The notes below the pieces were generated by a model that had not been told where the DNA came from, ran no database searches, and was given only the letters and a program-made list of their open reading frames with translations. A stretch of 64,000 bases of DNA from Calothrix brevissima NIES-22 (lineage in GTDB: Bacteria > Cyanobacteriota > Cyanobacteriia > Cyanobacteriales > Nostocaceae), in NCBI RefSeq assembly GCF_002367995.1, contig NZ_AP018207.1, positions 1,178,001 to 1,242,000 on the forward strand, given 5' to 3'. Below, one piece after another: positions 1 to 8,652 of this stretch. Each line of letters begins with the position of its first letter. Positions within the stretch are counted from its first letter, which is position 1. Position numbers and translations under genes: made by a program.

Positions 1-1
1 A

Positions 2-2947
2 AGGCAGTTACCAACTAGTATGCCTAACCCGCCATCATACCGCAAAGTCAACCCCGCAGATTCACCTATTCTCTACATAGCTTTAAACTCCACAGCACTA
101 CCATTATCAGAAGTGGATAAATACGGCGAAACAATGTTAGCCCAGCGTTTATCAATGGTTGATGGCGTAGCGCAAGTACAGGTTTTTGGTTCGCAAAAAT
201 ACGCCGTGCGGATTTATTTAGATCCCCAATCATTGAGTGCAAAAGGACTAGGAATTGATGAAGTAGCAGATGCAATTTCTAAAGGTAACTCTAATTTACC
301 AACTGGTAACCTTTACGGACAAAATCAAAACTTTACTATTGAATCAAATGGACAATTAAACAACGCCGAAGCTTATAGTTCTTTAGTAGTTGCTTACCGT
401 AACGGTGCGCCCATTCAGTTAAGAGAATTGGGTAAAGTATTTGATAGTGTCGAAAACGATAAAGTAGCCAGTTGGTTTAACGGTAAAAGAGCAATTGTTT
501 TAGCAATTCAACGCCAACCAGGTAGTAATACAGTCGCAGTTGTAGACGCAATTAAAAAAATCTTACCCAGCTTCCGCGAGCAAATTCCCGCCGCGATAGA
601 TATGGATATTCTCTTTGACCGTTCTCAATCTATTCGCGAGTCAGTTAATGATGTTAAATTTACTTTATTCCTCACCATTTGCTTAGTAATTTTAGTAATA
701 TTTATATTTTTACGCAATATTTCCGCTACAATTATTCCCAGCTTGGCTGTACCTTTATCCTTAGTAGCAACCTTTGGAGTAATGCTACTACTAGGTTATT
801 CTTTAGATAACCTTTCCTTAATGGCGCTAACTCTCGCCGTTGGCTTTGTGGTAGACGACGCAGTAGTCATGTTAGAAAACATCGTGCGTCACATGGAAAT
901 GGGCGAAAGTCGAATGCAAGCCGCCCTCAATGCTTCCAAAGAAATTGGTTTTACCATTTTATCAATGACAATTTCCTTGGTAGCTGTCTTTATTCCCATC
1001 ATGTTTATGGGTGGGATTTTGGGAAGACTATTCAGCGAATTTGCAGTTACTATTAGCGTTTCAATTTTAGTCTCTGGCTTTATTTCCCTCAGCCTCACAC
1101 CAATGCTTTGTAGTCGCTTTCTTAAACATGAAGGCGAACATCAAGATACAAATAATGGACATTATCAAGAAAACAACGGACATTCAAATATTAGTAATAG
1201 CCATGAGATATCCGATAATGAATATTTGCAGGGAGACAACATCCCCGATATATCAACTAATGGGAATGGACATCAAATAAATCAACCCAAAAAACAGCAA
1301 GCTAAAAATTGGCAACGTCGTCTTTATAACGCTTCAGAATGGGTATTTAACACCATGCTGGGAGGTTATGAAGCAACTCTTAAGCTATCAATGAAATATC
1401 ACCGCACAACAATGATCCTTTCGGGAGTCATTTTAGTTGCAACCATATATTTATTCATGATAGTTCCCAAAGGATTTATCCCCAACGATGACACCGGACA
1501 ATTAACAGTCAACACCGAAGCGGCTCAAGATATTTCCTTTGCTGAGATGGTAAAACATCAACAAGTGATAGCCAATATTGTGCGTCGCAACCCCAATGTA
1601 GAGTCAATTAACTCCAGTGTAGGTGCAGGTGGAGCCAACGCCACAGCTAACGCCGGACGCATATTTATTAAATTAAAACCCCATTCCCAACGCCACAAAA
1701 ACGCTGATGAAATAGCAGAAGAACTACGACCAAAACTAACAGGAATACCCGGAATTAGAGCCTTTGTCCAAAACCCGCCATCTATCCGATTAGGCGGACA
1801 ACAAACCAAAGCATTATATCAATTTGGACTTTCTAGCCCAAATTTACAAGAATTGTATCAATACGCCCCAGCATTAGAAGCGAAAATGCGCCAAATGCCA
1901 GAACTGCAAGATGTTAACAGCGACTTGCAAATCAAAAATCCGCAAATTAACGTGCAATTTAATCGCGAACAAGCTGCAACCTATGGATTAACAGCTAATC
2001 AAATTGAAACAACATTAAATAATGCTTACGGTACTCGGCAAGTCTCCACAATCTATGCATCGGATGGACAATATCAAGTAATCGTAGGAGTAGATCCACA
2101 ATATCAACTTAGTCCCAACGACCTTGATTTATTAACAATTCGTTCTAGTAGCGGTCAAGAAGTACCATTAAATGCAGTTGCAACTTTAACTAAAGGTGTT
2201 GGGCCATTAACAGTTAACCATTCGGGACAACTTTCGGCGGTGACAATTTCCTTTAACCTTAAACCAGGAGTATCACTTGGTAGTGTTACTGGAACCATTG
2301 AAAAATTAGCTCGTGAAACATTACCCGCAACTATTAGTACCAGCTTCCAAGGGACAGCACAAGTCTTTCAATCGTCCCTTTCTAGCTTGGGATTTTTGTT
2401 GTTAATTGCGATTTTGGTAATTTATATTGTATTGGGTGTTTTGTACGAAGATTTTATTCACCCTATCACAATTCTTTCTAGTTTACCTTCAGCCGGATTT
2501 GGTGCTTTACTCACTTTAATGCTATTTGGTGTAGATTTAAATATTTACGCTTTTGTCGGCATCATTATGTTAGTTGGTATCGTCAAGAAAAACGGCATTA
2601 TGATGATTGACTTTGCAATGGATGCACAACAAAATCAAGGTAAAACGCCATTTGATGCCATCTATGAAGCTTGTATAGTGCGCTTCCGCCCAATTATGAT
2701 GACCACAATGGCTGCATTAATGGGTACCTTACCAATCGCACTCGGTTTAGGCGCAGGTGCAGAATCTCGCCGTCCTTTAGGTTTAGCAGTTGTCGGTGGT
2801 TTATTGTTCTCGCAACTACTAACGCTGTATATTACCCCTGTGTTCTACACCTACATGGAATCGCTGCGCAAAGGGTTGAATAAAAAAGGGAGAAAGCAGA
2901 AGCAGAAAGTTAGACAGGAGGAGAAAGCAAAGGCAGAAGTATTATGA
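2..2947 (+). CDS. HAE1-family RND efflux transporter, inner-membrane subunit (5' end cut by window edge)
   Basis: Proton-driven tripartite efflux pump subunit (AcrB/MdtB-like), expected in the cytoplasmic membrane with a periplasmic adaptor and TolC-type channel. The frame is open to base 2 and upstream codons read RQLPTS before the Met at 20, so this Met is internal and roughly 130 N-terminal residues lie off-window. Seen: porter-domain text MPNPPSYRKVNPADSP, the TM4 proton-relay signature VDDAVVMLEN with paired Asp, and the TM10 Lys motif IVKKNGIMMIDF. Two blocks of hydrophobic helices (roughly residues 215-365 and 790-945 from Met20) match the RND fold. Odd: a ~60-residue Asn/His/Gly/Ser-rich insert at nt 1127-1305 between the two halves, and a Lys/Glu-rich C-terminal tail. 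The adaptor gene is probably upstream, outside the window. Substrate cannot be read from the sequence. Confidence 0.95.
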   Translation, partial: RQLPTSMPNPPSYRKVNPADSPILYIALNSTALPLSEVDKYGETMLAQRLSMVDGVAQVQVFGSQKYAVRIYLDPQSLSAKGLGIDEVADAISKGNSNLPTGNLYGQNQNFTIESNGQLNNAEAYSSLVVAYRNGAPIQLRELGKVFDSVENDKVASWFNGKRAIVLAIQRQPGSNTVAVVDAIKKILPSFREQIPAAIDMDILFDRSQSIRESVNDVKFTLFLTICLVILVIFIFLRNISATIIPSLAVPLSLVATFGVMLLLGYSLDNLSLMALTLAVGFVVDDAVVMLENIVRHMEMGESRMQAALNASKEIGFTILSMTISLVAVFIPIMFMGGILGRLFSEFAVTISVSILVSGFISLSLTPMLCSRFLKHEGEHQDTNNGHYQENNGHSNISNSHEISDNEYLQGDNIPDISTNGNGHQINQPKKQQAKNWQRRLYNASEWVFNTMLGGYEATLKLSMKYHRTTMILSGVILVATIYLFMIVPKGFIPNDDTGQLTVNTEAAQDISFAEMVKHQQVIANIVRRNPNVESINSSVGAGGANATANAGRIFIKLKPHSQRHKNADEIAEELRPKLTGIPGIRAFVQNPPSIRLGGQQTKALYQFGLSSPNLQELYQYAPALEAKMRQMPELQDVNSDLQIKNPQINVQFNREQAATYGLTANQIETTLNNAYGTRQVSTIYASDGQYQVIVGVDPQYQLSPNDLDLLTIRSSSGQEVPLNAVATLTKGVGPLTVNHSGQLSAVTISFNLKPGVSLGSVTGTIEKLARETLPATISTSFQGTAQVFQSSLSSLGFLLLIAILVIYIVLGVLYEDFIHPITILSSLPSAGFGALLTLMLFGVDLNIYAFVGIIMLVGIVKKNGIMMIDFAMDAQQNQGKTPFDAIYEACIVRFRPIMMTTMAALMGTLPIALGLGAGAESRRPLGLAVVGGLLFSQLLTLYITPVFYTYMESLRKGLNKKGRKQKQKVRQEEKAKAEVL

Positions 2948-3137
2948 TATTTATCGATAGCCAAAGTAGGCGTTAATTGATTATAAAGTGCGATCGCTGA
3001 TTCAACAGTAAGACAAAGTGCGATCGCACTCAGACCTAACTTATATAGAAAAGGCGGAGAATTGCGTTAAAATATCTCTATACAGCCCAAAAGCCTGTTT
3101 TTAAAGCTATCTTAACAAATAAGCGCTATTTTATAGA

Positions 3138-3182
3138 TAATTACTCTAAAATTTAACTATTGTAAAGGCAATAGAGTAATTA
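3138..3182. promoter_or_regulatory. Nested inverted repeat upstream of hicBA, candidate operator
   Basis: Perfect 11-bp arms TAATTACTCTA (3138-3148) and TAGAGTAATTA (3172-3182) enclose a second inverted repeat, CTATTG/CAATAG (3158-3175). The outer arm ends 21 nt before the hicB start. HicB antitoxins with DNA-binding domains often repress their own promoter through such palindromes, but this short HicB shows no obvious DNA-binding domain, so the operator role is inference. A stem-loop in the leader mRNA is the alternative. Confidence 0.4.
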
Positions 3183-3203
3183 TATTCAGTCTCAAAAATA
3201 GAA

Positions 3204-3446
3204 ATGTTGACAGATTACATCAATACAGCAATGCACAAAGCAACTTATGAGTTGCTAGAAGATAGAACGTTTTATAGTGAAATTCCTGATTGTCCAGGTG
3301 TGTGGGCAAATGCTGCGACATTAGAAGCTTGTCGGGAAGACTTGCAAGAGGCTCTGGAAGGGTGGATTATTTTAGGATTGCGTTTAGGTCATACTCTCCC
3401 AGTACTTGACGGGATTAACCTAAATGTACAGAAAGAGGTTGCCTAA
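3204..3446 (+). CDS. hicB: HicB-family antitoxin
   Basis: 80-aa antitoxin of a type II toxin-antitoxin pair, expected to bind and neutralise the HicA RNase encoded immediately downstream. The protein shows the partially degraded RNase-H-like HicB core: YELLEDRTFYSEIPDCPGVWA followed by a helix with CREDLQEALEGWI. It ends after about 80 residues, so there is little room for the C-terminal DNA-binding domain carried by longer HicB proteins. Its stop overlaps the hicA start in a TAATG junction, indicating translational coupling. Antitoxin-first order is the reverse of many hicAB loci and of the second pair at 54.3 kb. Confidence 0.88.
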   Translation: MLTDYINTAMHKATYELLEDRTFYSEIPDCPGVWANAATLEACREDLQEALEGWIILGLRLGHTLPVLDGINLNVQKEVA

Positions 3447-3664
3447 TGCCACCTTTCGGCGCAATTAATCGGCAGAATCTAATTCGTTATCTAAAATATG
3501 CAGGGTTTGATGGCCCTTATTCCGGCGGGAAACATCAGTACATGTTAAAAGGTGAATTGAAGCTCACAATTCCTAATCCACATCAGGGAGATATCAGCGC
3601 CAGCTTACTAAATAGAATATTACGTCAAGCTAATATCAGCAGAGAAGAATGGGAAGCACTATAA
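3446..3664 (+). CDS. hicA: HicA-family toxin (mRNA interferase)
   Basis: 72-aa HicA-type toxin with a double-stranded-RNA-binding-like fold that cleaves mRNA in a translation-independent way. Seen: a first helix LIRYLKYAGF, the Gly-Gly-Lys-His motif GGKHQYM with the presumed catalytic His, and the strand KLTIPNPHQGDIS typical of HicA. The length is normal for the family. The start codon shares bases with the hicB stop, so the two proteins are made from one message. No inactivating change is visible and the pair is probably functional, though toxicity cannot be judged from sequence. Confidence 0.88.
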   Translation: MPPFGAINRQNLIRYLKYAGFDGPYSGGKHQYMLKGELKLTIPNPHQGDISASLLNRILRQANISREEWEAL

Positions 3665-3809
3665 AACAACACATCAATCTTCCCATGATGATGCACTTAC
3701 ACAACTAAAGACGCTGAAAATTAATCATCTAATTGATGAATTAGAGAGATTTGAAATTATTGTTGATTACAGCAATGGGGATACAATGAGAGCTACATTT
3801 CACAAATAA
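3612..3809 (+). pseudogene. Possible remnant reading frame downstream of hicA
   Basis: A frame different from hicA stays open from 3612 to a TAA at 3807-3809 without a convincing start; its first Met comes only near the end. It reads protein-like text such as LKINHLIDELERFEII followed by DYSNGDTMRATFHK. The part from about 3665 onward lies outside hicA, so it is not only a shadow. It may be the tail of a decayed small gene. I do not recognise the family. Confidence is low because the stretch is short. Confidence 0.25.
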
Positions 3810-3882
3810 AACTTTACTGGTAGATTTGTTGAATAAGTTATAAAACTGAAAGTCATAACTTAGTAATTGCCCAAAATTTATC

Positions 3883-5151
3883 TCAAAAACCTTGAGACTT
3901 TTCTATTTCTTCCTTTACCAAAGTTGCTAACTTCTGCGCCGCGCCAGCTTCACCCCTAACATTACGTAATTTCATCTGCATTTGCTCTAACTTTTCAGGA
4001 TGCGCAAGTAAATCTAATACCATTTCGCCAATATCTTTTGCTTGAAGTTTACCTACTAATTCCGGTACAATCTCTGCTTGTGCCCAAATATTCGGCCAAG
4101 CTAATAAACCTTTGCGTCTGAGAAATACCCAGTTAATTACTTTAGCAAATGTTGTGCCTACACCTGGTAAATTAGCTAATAATCCCGGTAAACCATCCCA
4201 AGAACGCATTGCATCAAGTTGTTGAGTTGGTAATAAGACAATCATGGGTACAGCTAAAGCACCAAGTTCGGCGGTGTTAGCTCCCACTGTAGTTAAACAA
4301 ATACTACATTGAGATAATAATTGATAAGCAGGCGATTCTTGCCAAAGTTCTACAGTTAAACCTTTGGCTGTTTTTAATATTGGTTTTTGTTGATTATCTT
4401 CTGGAAAAATTAAGGAAGCACCGCTAAAACCAAAGGTTTCTACAAAAGAATTTCTCTGAGAATCTGCGAAACTAGCTAAAGTTTGTAAATCTAATGTTGG
4501 CGCTACGGGAATGACAAACTTAGTATTGGATTTTTGTAGGTGAATATATTCTGCGATCGCTATTGTTAATGGTACACCTTGAGCTAACTTAGCGGCTTTG
4601 GAACCAGGTAACAAACCAATGATTTCTGCGGTTTGTTCTTTATCCTGTACCAAAGACGCATAACTATTAGCTTCTAACATCAAATCGCCAACCACAGTAA
4701 ACTTGTGCGCGTATTTCTGAGGAATGCGTTCAGCAACTTTCGCTGTCATCACGCCAAATCTATCAACTATGCTGTACCACCGCGCATCCCATTCAGCGTA
4801 AATCACTGTATTGTAGCCGAGTTTTTTCCCAATAACTACAGCAAAAAACTGATCTCCACCCAGAAACACAACTACACCGTGACTTCTCCAATCCCAATTA
4901 TCAACGGTTTTGCCCCAGAGTAAAAACTGCCAAAAATGTTCAGCTTTTTGAACTCTATCTACCTCTGGATAAGAAAGTGCGATCGCAGCTTCTTTACCGC
5001 TAGCATTAGGACAAGGTGATAAAACTACAGAAATTCTCACGCTTGTGCGATCGTCACCCAATTGTTGACGTAATGCCTTAACTACTGGACGTACCCAGGT
5101 TGTCACTTCCCCAGGGCCATTGGAGAGAATCAAAATATCTACTGGAGTCAT
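3883..5151 (-). CDS. Lipid-A-disaccharide synthase-related glycosyltransferase (LpxB-like)
   Basis: 422-aa protein of the cyanobacterial LpxB-related group (GT-B fold, GT19-like). The opening DILILSNGPGEVTTWVRPVV matches the donor-side loop of this group, which reads SNGPGE rather than the SGEASGD of classical LpxB. Later motifs are LLPGSKAAKLAQGVP and TTVGANTAELGALAVPMIVLLPTQQ, in the region where LpxB binds the UDP-sugar. No lpxA, lpxC or lpxD is beside it, and typical cyanobacteria lack the canonical lipid A route, so the real acceptor is uncertain. The gene is monocistronic in this window. The ATG at 5151 gives the expected family N-terminus. Confidence 0.8.
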   Translation of the reverse strand: MTPVDILILSNGPGEVTTWVRPVVKALRQQLGDDRTSVRISVVLSPCPNASGKEAAIALSYPEVDRVQKAEHFWQFLLWGKTVDNWDWRSHGVVVFLGGDQFFAVVIGKKLGYNTVIYAEWDARWYSIVDRFGVMTAKVAERIPQKYAHKFTVVGDLMLEANSYASLVQDKEQTAEIIGLLPGSKAAKLAQGVPLTIAIAEYIHLQKSNTKFVIPVAPTLDLQTLASFADSQRNSFVETFGFSGASLIFPEDNQQKPILKTAKGLTVELWQESPAYQLLSQCSICLTTVGANTAELGALAVPMIVLLPTQQLDAMRSWDGLPGLLANLPGVGTTFAKVINWVFLRRKGLLAWPNIWAQAEIVPELVGKLQAKDIGEMVLDLLAHPEKLEQMQMKLRNVRGEAGAAQKLATLVKEEIEKSQGF

Positions 5152-5261
5152 GAGTTAATCGTGAATATTTAGGGGACATTAGTCAAGAGGGCAATGTTAC
5201 CTCATTCGTTCCTGATATTAGCTAAGGGACATCCAATTTTTTAAATACCCAATAAATTTGC

Positions 5262-5313
5262 AGTGCGAGCATCTTGCTCGCTTTTGAACACCAGCGAGCA
5301 AGATGCTCGCACT
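5262..5313. repeat. Perfect 20-bp inverted repeat (REP-like hairpin)
   Basis: Left arm AGTGCGAGCATCTTGCTCGC at 5262-5281 and right arm at 5294-5313 are exact reverse complements around a 12-nt loop. It lies between the two minus-strand membrane genes (5377-6181) and the LpxB-like gene, so it could also act as an attenuator or terminator of the incoming transcript. No T-run follows, which favours a dispersed palindromic repeat. Confidence 0.85.
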
Positions 5314-5376
5314 ACGAAATATGGGTAATTTATTTTTTGTAAGTCTTTGACTATTGACTTTGGACTTTTGACAACC

Positions 5377-5811
5377 TTATTTGGTATTAGAATCAGAATT
5401 TGAACTTTGATTTTCTGGAGTAACTGCTGATTGTGCATCTTGATTTTTAACTTGATTTTGTAAAGCTTTACCAAGAACGTAGGAAGTACTACTAATACCT
5501 AATAAACCCAAAATTTGATCGGGAATATTTGTCGGGAAAGCTGGTGGCTGACTACTAGTAATAATGAGTACCAAACTCATAGAAATTACAAAAGTAAATA
5601 TTAATAACTGAAACCGTGCGAGGCTAGCATCACCTGAACTGTCACTAATCAGATTATTCAGATTAATGCCTCTTTTTTTCTCAGCATCATAATTCCAAGT
5701 ACCTTCCCAAATAAATATGAGAATAAAAATTTCTAAAACTACCAAAAAAAATGTCAGAGTAAAACCAATAACCAGCGCCAGAATTATAAACTCTTTTTGC
5801 ACATCAAACAC
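5377..5811 (-). CDS. Small membrane protein, paralogue of its upstream neighbour
   Basis: 144-aa hypothetical membrane protein. Seen: a long N-terminal hydrophobic segment (residues about 7-35), a second helix (RFQLLIFTFVISMSLVLII), and a third short hydrophobic stretch after a Pro-rich link (IPDQILGLLGISSTSYVLGKAL), then a polar Gln/Asn/Ser-rich C-terminal tail. The block from RFQLL to LGK aligns by eye with RLQLLLITLIFAAYYLL...LFALGGSNFVYLWGKL in the protein encoded at 5804-6181. The two reading frames overlap by 8 nt, so they are almost certainly co-transcribed, this one second. No function is recognised. Confidence 0.7.
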   Translation of the reverse strand: MFDVQKEFIILALVIGFTLTFFLVVLEIFILIFIWEGTWNYDAEKKRGINLNNLISDSSGDASLARFQLLIFTFVISMSLVLIITSSQPPAFPTNIPDQILGLLGISSTSYVLGKALQNQVKNQDAQSAVTPENQSSNSDSNTK

Positions 5812-6181
5812 GCTCTGACCTCCGTTGTTTCAAAATTGTAGATAACTTACCCCAAAGGTAGACAAAATTACTTCCTCCTAATGCAAATAGAAATTCTGAG
5901 GGGATTGGTGGCATAGTACAAGGTACATGCTTCAATTTGCAAATATTTACGCTATGCAACACATTCAACAGATAGTAAGCTGCGAATATTAAAGTAATTA
6001 ACAATAGCTGCAATCGCTCTGGACTATATGGATTATTGGTTTTCGTAGTTAATAAGCTTTTAAAATTAATCTTATTTTTAAATATAAAAAAGCTAATTGA
6101 GGATATTAATCCTAGCATAAACAGCCAAAATTCTAACTGAATCAACTGAGATAAAAAGTTGAATCCCCATTGAATTTCCAC
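5804..6181 (-). CDS. Small membrane protein, first gene of a paralogous pair
   Basis: 125-aa hypothetical membrane protein. Three hydrophobic stretches are visible: residues about 17-34, a second one starting RLQLLLITLIFAAYYLL, and a third LFALGGSNFVYLWGKL before a basic C-terminus (KQRRSERV). A cytoplasmic basic loop with SLLTTKTNNPYSPE separates helices 1 and 2. Helices 2 and 3 resemble those of the downstream gene, with which it overlaps by 8 nt, suggesting an ancient duplication and a two-component membrane complex. Family not recognised. Confidence 0.68.
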   Translation of the reverse strand: MEIQWGFNFLSQLIQLEFWLFMLGLISSISFFIFKNKINFKSLLTTKTNNPYSPERLQLLLITLIFAAYYLLNVLHSVNICKLKHVPCTMPPIPSEFLFALGGSNFVYLWGKLSTILKQRRSERV

Positions 6182-6937
6182 AATTCAGCCTCTTCTCAAC
6201 TGTTGTCAAGACAGTTAATATACTAAGGGCTGAATTATATTTTTATACAAAAGGTCAGATAAAATTTATTTTTAGATAAAAAAGTTAGCTAACCTTAAAA
6301 ATTATTCACTTAAACTTACAGCAAAATAATAGCGATCGCTATACATAAAAAAAGCGACACTAAGGTTTAAATACTCTTATGCAAAGATTTTCGCGATTTA
6401 TCATATTGAGGCATAGCGCTTTGGGGCATGGCAGTGCCAGTGCCCCTACAATTAACGATTATCTGTACCTCACCAATTTGCAATTTATATTATGTATTAA
6501 CGTTTACAGTGCTTAAAAATTTGCTATGTAAAGTCTTAAGAATTACAAAATTTAACTATCGCCAACAATCTGATAAAGCAATAATTTCGCTATTTTGTCT
6601 GTGAATAAATCAGTAAATTAAGCAGTAATATTTACTTGATTTATCCCCTATTTTGCTTAAATTTTAAAATAAATCAATCAGTGCTAATTTTTAACTAATC
6701 GTTAAAAGCTATATTTATCAGTGTTTGTAGCTATAAAACAAGAATTTCCAATAATTAATATTGTAATTTCTTATCATTAATTTATACCAATAGACATAGT
6801 CCAATTTCAGTAAATATTGTACAAAAGTCAGATATTTAAGCCAATTCTGCGCAAATTTGTCAGAATAGAATTTACCTGCAAAAGTACGTTTTGCAAGGAG
6901 TCTCATCTCTATTTCACGACAGAAAGGTAAAAGTATC
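6182..6937. other. Long AT-rich intergenic region upstream of cp12
   Basis: About 750 bp with no convincing gene. It separates the divergent membrane pair (minus) and cp12 (plus) and probably holds both promoters. It contains one copy of the dispersed GGCATGGCAGTGCCAGTGCCCC repeat family (6403-6490). The remainder is A/T-rich with no clear hairpin terminator. Confidence 0.6.
6403..6490 (+). repeat. Dispersed repeat family A, copy 1
   Basis: Contains GGGCATGGCAGTGCCAGTGCCCCTACAAT (split across 6424-6452) followed by AACGATTATCTGTACCTCACC. Near-identical text recurs at 27580-27680, in reverse at 35738-35829, and as a shortened form at 31214-31275. The core GGCATGGCAGTGCC folds on itself. All copies are intergenic. 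Confidence 0.8.
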
Positions 6938-7216
6938 ATGCAGACAACGTTAGAAGTAGTTCAGGCTGCTGTGAATGCGCATCAAAATGGCGTCAAAACC
7001 CTCGACCAATCCATCAAAGAAGCCATTAATGAAGCGCGCACAACCTGCGATCGCACTGGCGATAATTCCCCTAATTGTGCTGTAGCATGGGAAATTGTAG
7101 AAGAATTGCAAGCTGAAAAAGCCCATCAACAGCAAGCCAAAAAACGCAAAACCGATTTAGAAAGCTACTGCGAACAGCATCCAGAAGCAGTTGAGTGCTT
7201 GATATACGATGTTTAA
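6938..7216 (+). CDS. cp12: Calvin-cycle regulator CP12
   Basis: 92-aa intrinsically disordered redox switch that bridges GAPDH and phosphoribulokinase into an inactive complex in the dark. Seen: the core signature AWEIVEELQAE, an N-terminal Cys pair (C37 and C47 in CDRTGDNSPNC) and a C-terminal pair (C78 and C87 in CEQHPEAVEC), all needed for thioredoxin-controlled disulphides. The C-terminal VECLIYDV is close to the GAPDH-binding tail of known CP12. At 92 aa it is somewhat longer than the usual ~75 aa because of about 17 extra N-terminal residues. It stands alone with a long upstream region and ends 8 nt from the convergent tlyA gene. Confidence 0.95.
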   Translation: MQTTLEVVQAAVNAHQNGVKTLDQSIKEAINEARTTCDRTGDNSPNCAVAWEIVEELQAEKAHQQQAKKRKTDLESYCEQHPEAVECLIYDV

Positions 7217-7223
7217 TTTTTTG

Positions 7224-8042
7224 TTAATTTTCTCTCAAATTCGCGATCGCTGATTTAGTGATATGCTGAATTGCTTCTAAATTAGGCGCTGGTGTTTCGC
7301 CATCCATTCTCAACCATAAAAGATACTCGATATTCCCCGCAGGCCCGGTAATTGGCGACCAAGTTAAACCTTGATATTTCCAACCTAAGCTTTCCGCCGC
7401 TTGCAAGACATGGAAAATCGCGTCTGCATGGTCGTTTGGGTCGCGCACCACGCCTTTTTTACCAACGCGGGATTTACCAACTTCAAATTGTGGCTTGATT
7501 AATAATACTGCTTCCCGTGGCGCTTGGGTGAGTTGCCACAAAGCGGGCAAAATTTTCGTTAAGGAAATAAACGAAACATCAACCACTGCCAAATCGGGAA
7601 TGGCAGCGTTTTCGCCATACAATTGCTGTGGCTGTAGTTGGCGTAAATTGGTACGTTCCCGCAAAATTACCCGCTTGTCATTGCGCAACCGCCAGTCAAC
7701 TTGTCCGTAACCGACATCAATACCGTAAACTTGTTTAGCTCCAGCTTGTAGCAAACAATCGGTAAAACCACCTGTAGAAATCCCCCCATCTAGACAAATG
7801 CGTCCTTCTACAGGAATTGCAAAGTTTTCTAAAGCTTTCGCCATTTTTTCGCCGCCTCTTGAAACAAAGCGCGATCGCACTTTAATCTGAATATCAGCAG
7901 TAATATCAACTTCTGTGCCAGGTTTATCTACAACCTGCTGATTCACGCTAACTTCCCCCGCCTGAATGAGTCGCTGTGCTAAGGCGCGGGAAGTACATAA
8001 ATTTCTTTCTACTAATAGTGTATCGAGTCGTTGTTTAGCCAA
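7224..8042 (-). CDS. tlyA: TlyA-family rRNA 2'-O-methyltransferase (hemolysin A family)
   Basis: 272-aa S-adenosylmethionine-dependent enzyme predicted to 2'-O-methylate cytidines of rRNA. The N-terminal ~65 residues form an S4 RNA-binding domain (RLDTLLVERNLCTSRALAQRLIQAGEV). A FtsJ/RrmJ-like fold follows, with SAM loop LDGGISTGGFTDCLLQAGA, the acidic strand VYGIDVGYGQ, and the Lys-bearing motif LLIKPQFE. Length and domain order match TlyA. It is convergent with cp12, with an 8-bp gap, and reads away from the gene at 8173. Confidence 0.93.
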   Translation of the reverse strand: MAKQRLDTLLVERNLCTSRALAQRLIQAGEVSVNQQVVDKPGTEVDITADIQIKVRSRFVSRGGEKMAKALENFAIPVEGRICLDGGISTGGFTDCLLQAGAKQVYGIDVGYGQVDWRLRNDKRVILRERTNLRQLQPQQLYGENAAIPDLAVVDVSFISLTKILPALWQLTQAPREAVLLIKPQFEVGKSRVGKKGVVRDPNDHADAIFHVLQAAESLGWKYQGLTWSPITGPAGNIEYLLWLRMDGETPAPNLEAIQHITKSAIANLREN

Positions 8043-8172
8043 ATTAACTAGATCGTCGTGAGCATTTTCTATTGTGCCGGATTTGGGGCAATCGCAGTTA
8101 TCTTCATCTCTGTTCCTTTAGGTTTCCCAGAAACGTAACTATAATGACAAGGCTAAGATATGGGGACAGAAC

Positions 8173-8652
8173 ATGGCTAAAACAAATTCCTTCGCGATTC
8201 TGGCACCTGTTCCGGAGATGCACTTGCTATCTGCATTGGAAACAATGGAAAAGCTAGAAACCGAACTCAGCGACGAAACAATTAAAGTCGCTTTTGGTAG
8301 CATGGCTTTTGAAGTCTTCCGTAAAGCTGATGAATTACGGGGGGATAAAGATGTAGAAGTATTAATTTACGCTTCTAACTGTGTTAATCAACCGCTAAAC
8401 TCAGAAGCTGCTTGGCAAGGTTCATATATTGGGCATGGAAATTCGCGCAATGGGAGATATGCAGGTAAATCTCAGTTTCGTCCGCCATCAACTGCAAGCG
8501 ATAAACCGACTTGGGCAATTTTTTGGGAAGTCAAAGAGTTAAAACCTTTAAAAGCACCCATCGCTGTAGCTGCTTTAAAAGCTTTAGGTAAAAAAACTAA
8601 CTTTACCTCTCGCTTCATTCCCGAAGGGCCGTTACTGATCGAATATTATTAA
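8173..8652 (+). CDS. Conserved hypothetical protein
   Basis: 159-aa soluble protein with no signal peptide or membrane helix. A GGGGACAGAAC stretch just before the ATG gives a plausible ribosome-binding site. The text KPTWAIFWEVKELKPLKAPI and RFIPEGPLLIEYY looks like a compact alpha/beta domain, but I do not recognise a named family or catalytic motif. It is divergent from tlyA and isolated from the downstream phycobilisome gene by about 280 bp, so the neighbourhood gives no functional hint. Confidence 0.7.
   Translation: MAKTNSFAILAPVPEMHLLSALETMEKLETELSDETIKVAFGSMAFEVFRKADELRGDKDVEVLIYASNCVNQPLNSEAAWQGSYIGHGNSRNGRYAGKSQFRPPSTASDKPTWAIFWEVKELKPLKAPIAVAALKALGKKTNFTSRFIPEGPLLIEYY

Noticed and set aside
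6718-6939. 73-aa minus-strand frame overlapping the cp12 promoter region
   Set aside because: Translation of AT-rich leader DNA (Tyr/Lys/Ile-rich); no support, and it would be antisense to the cp12 leader.
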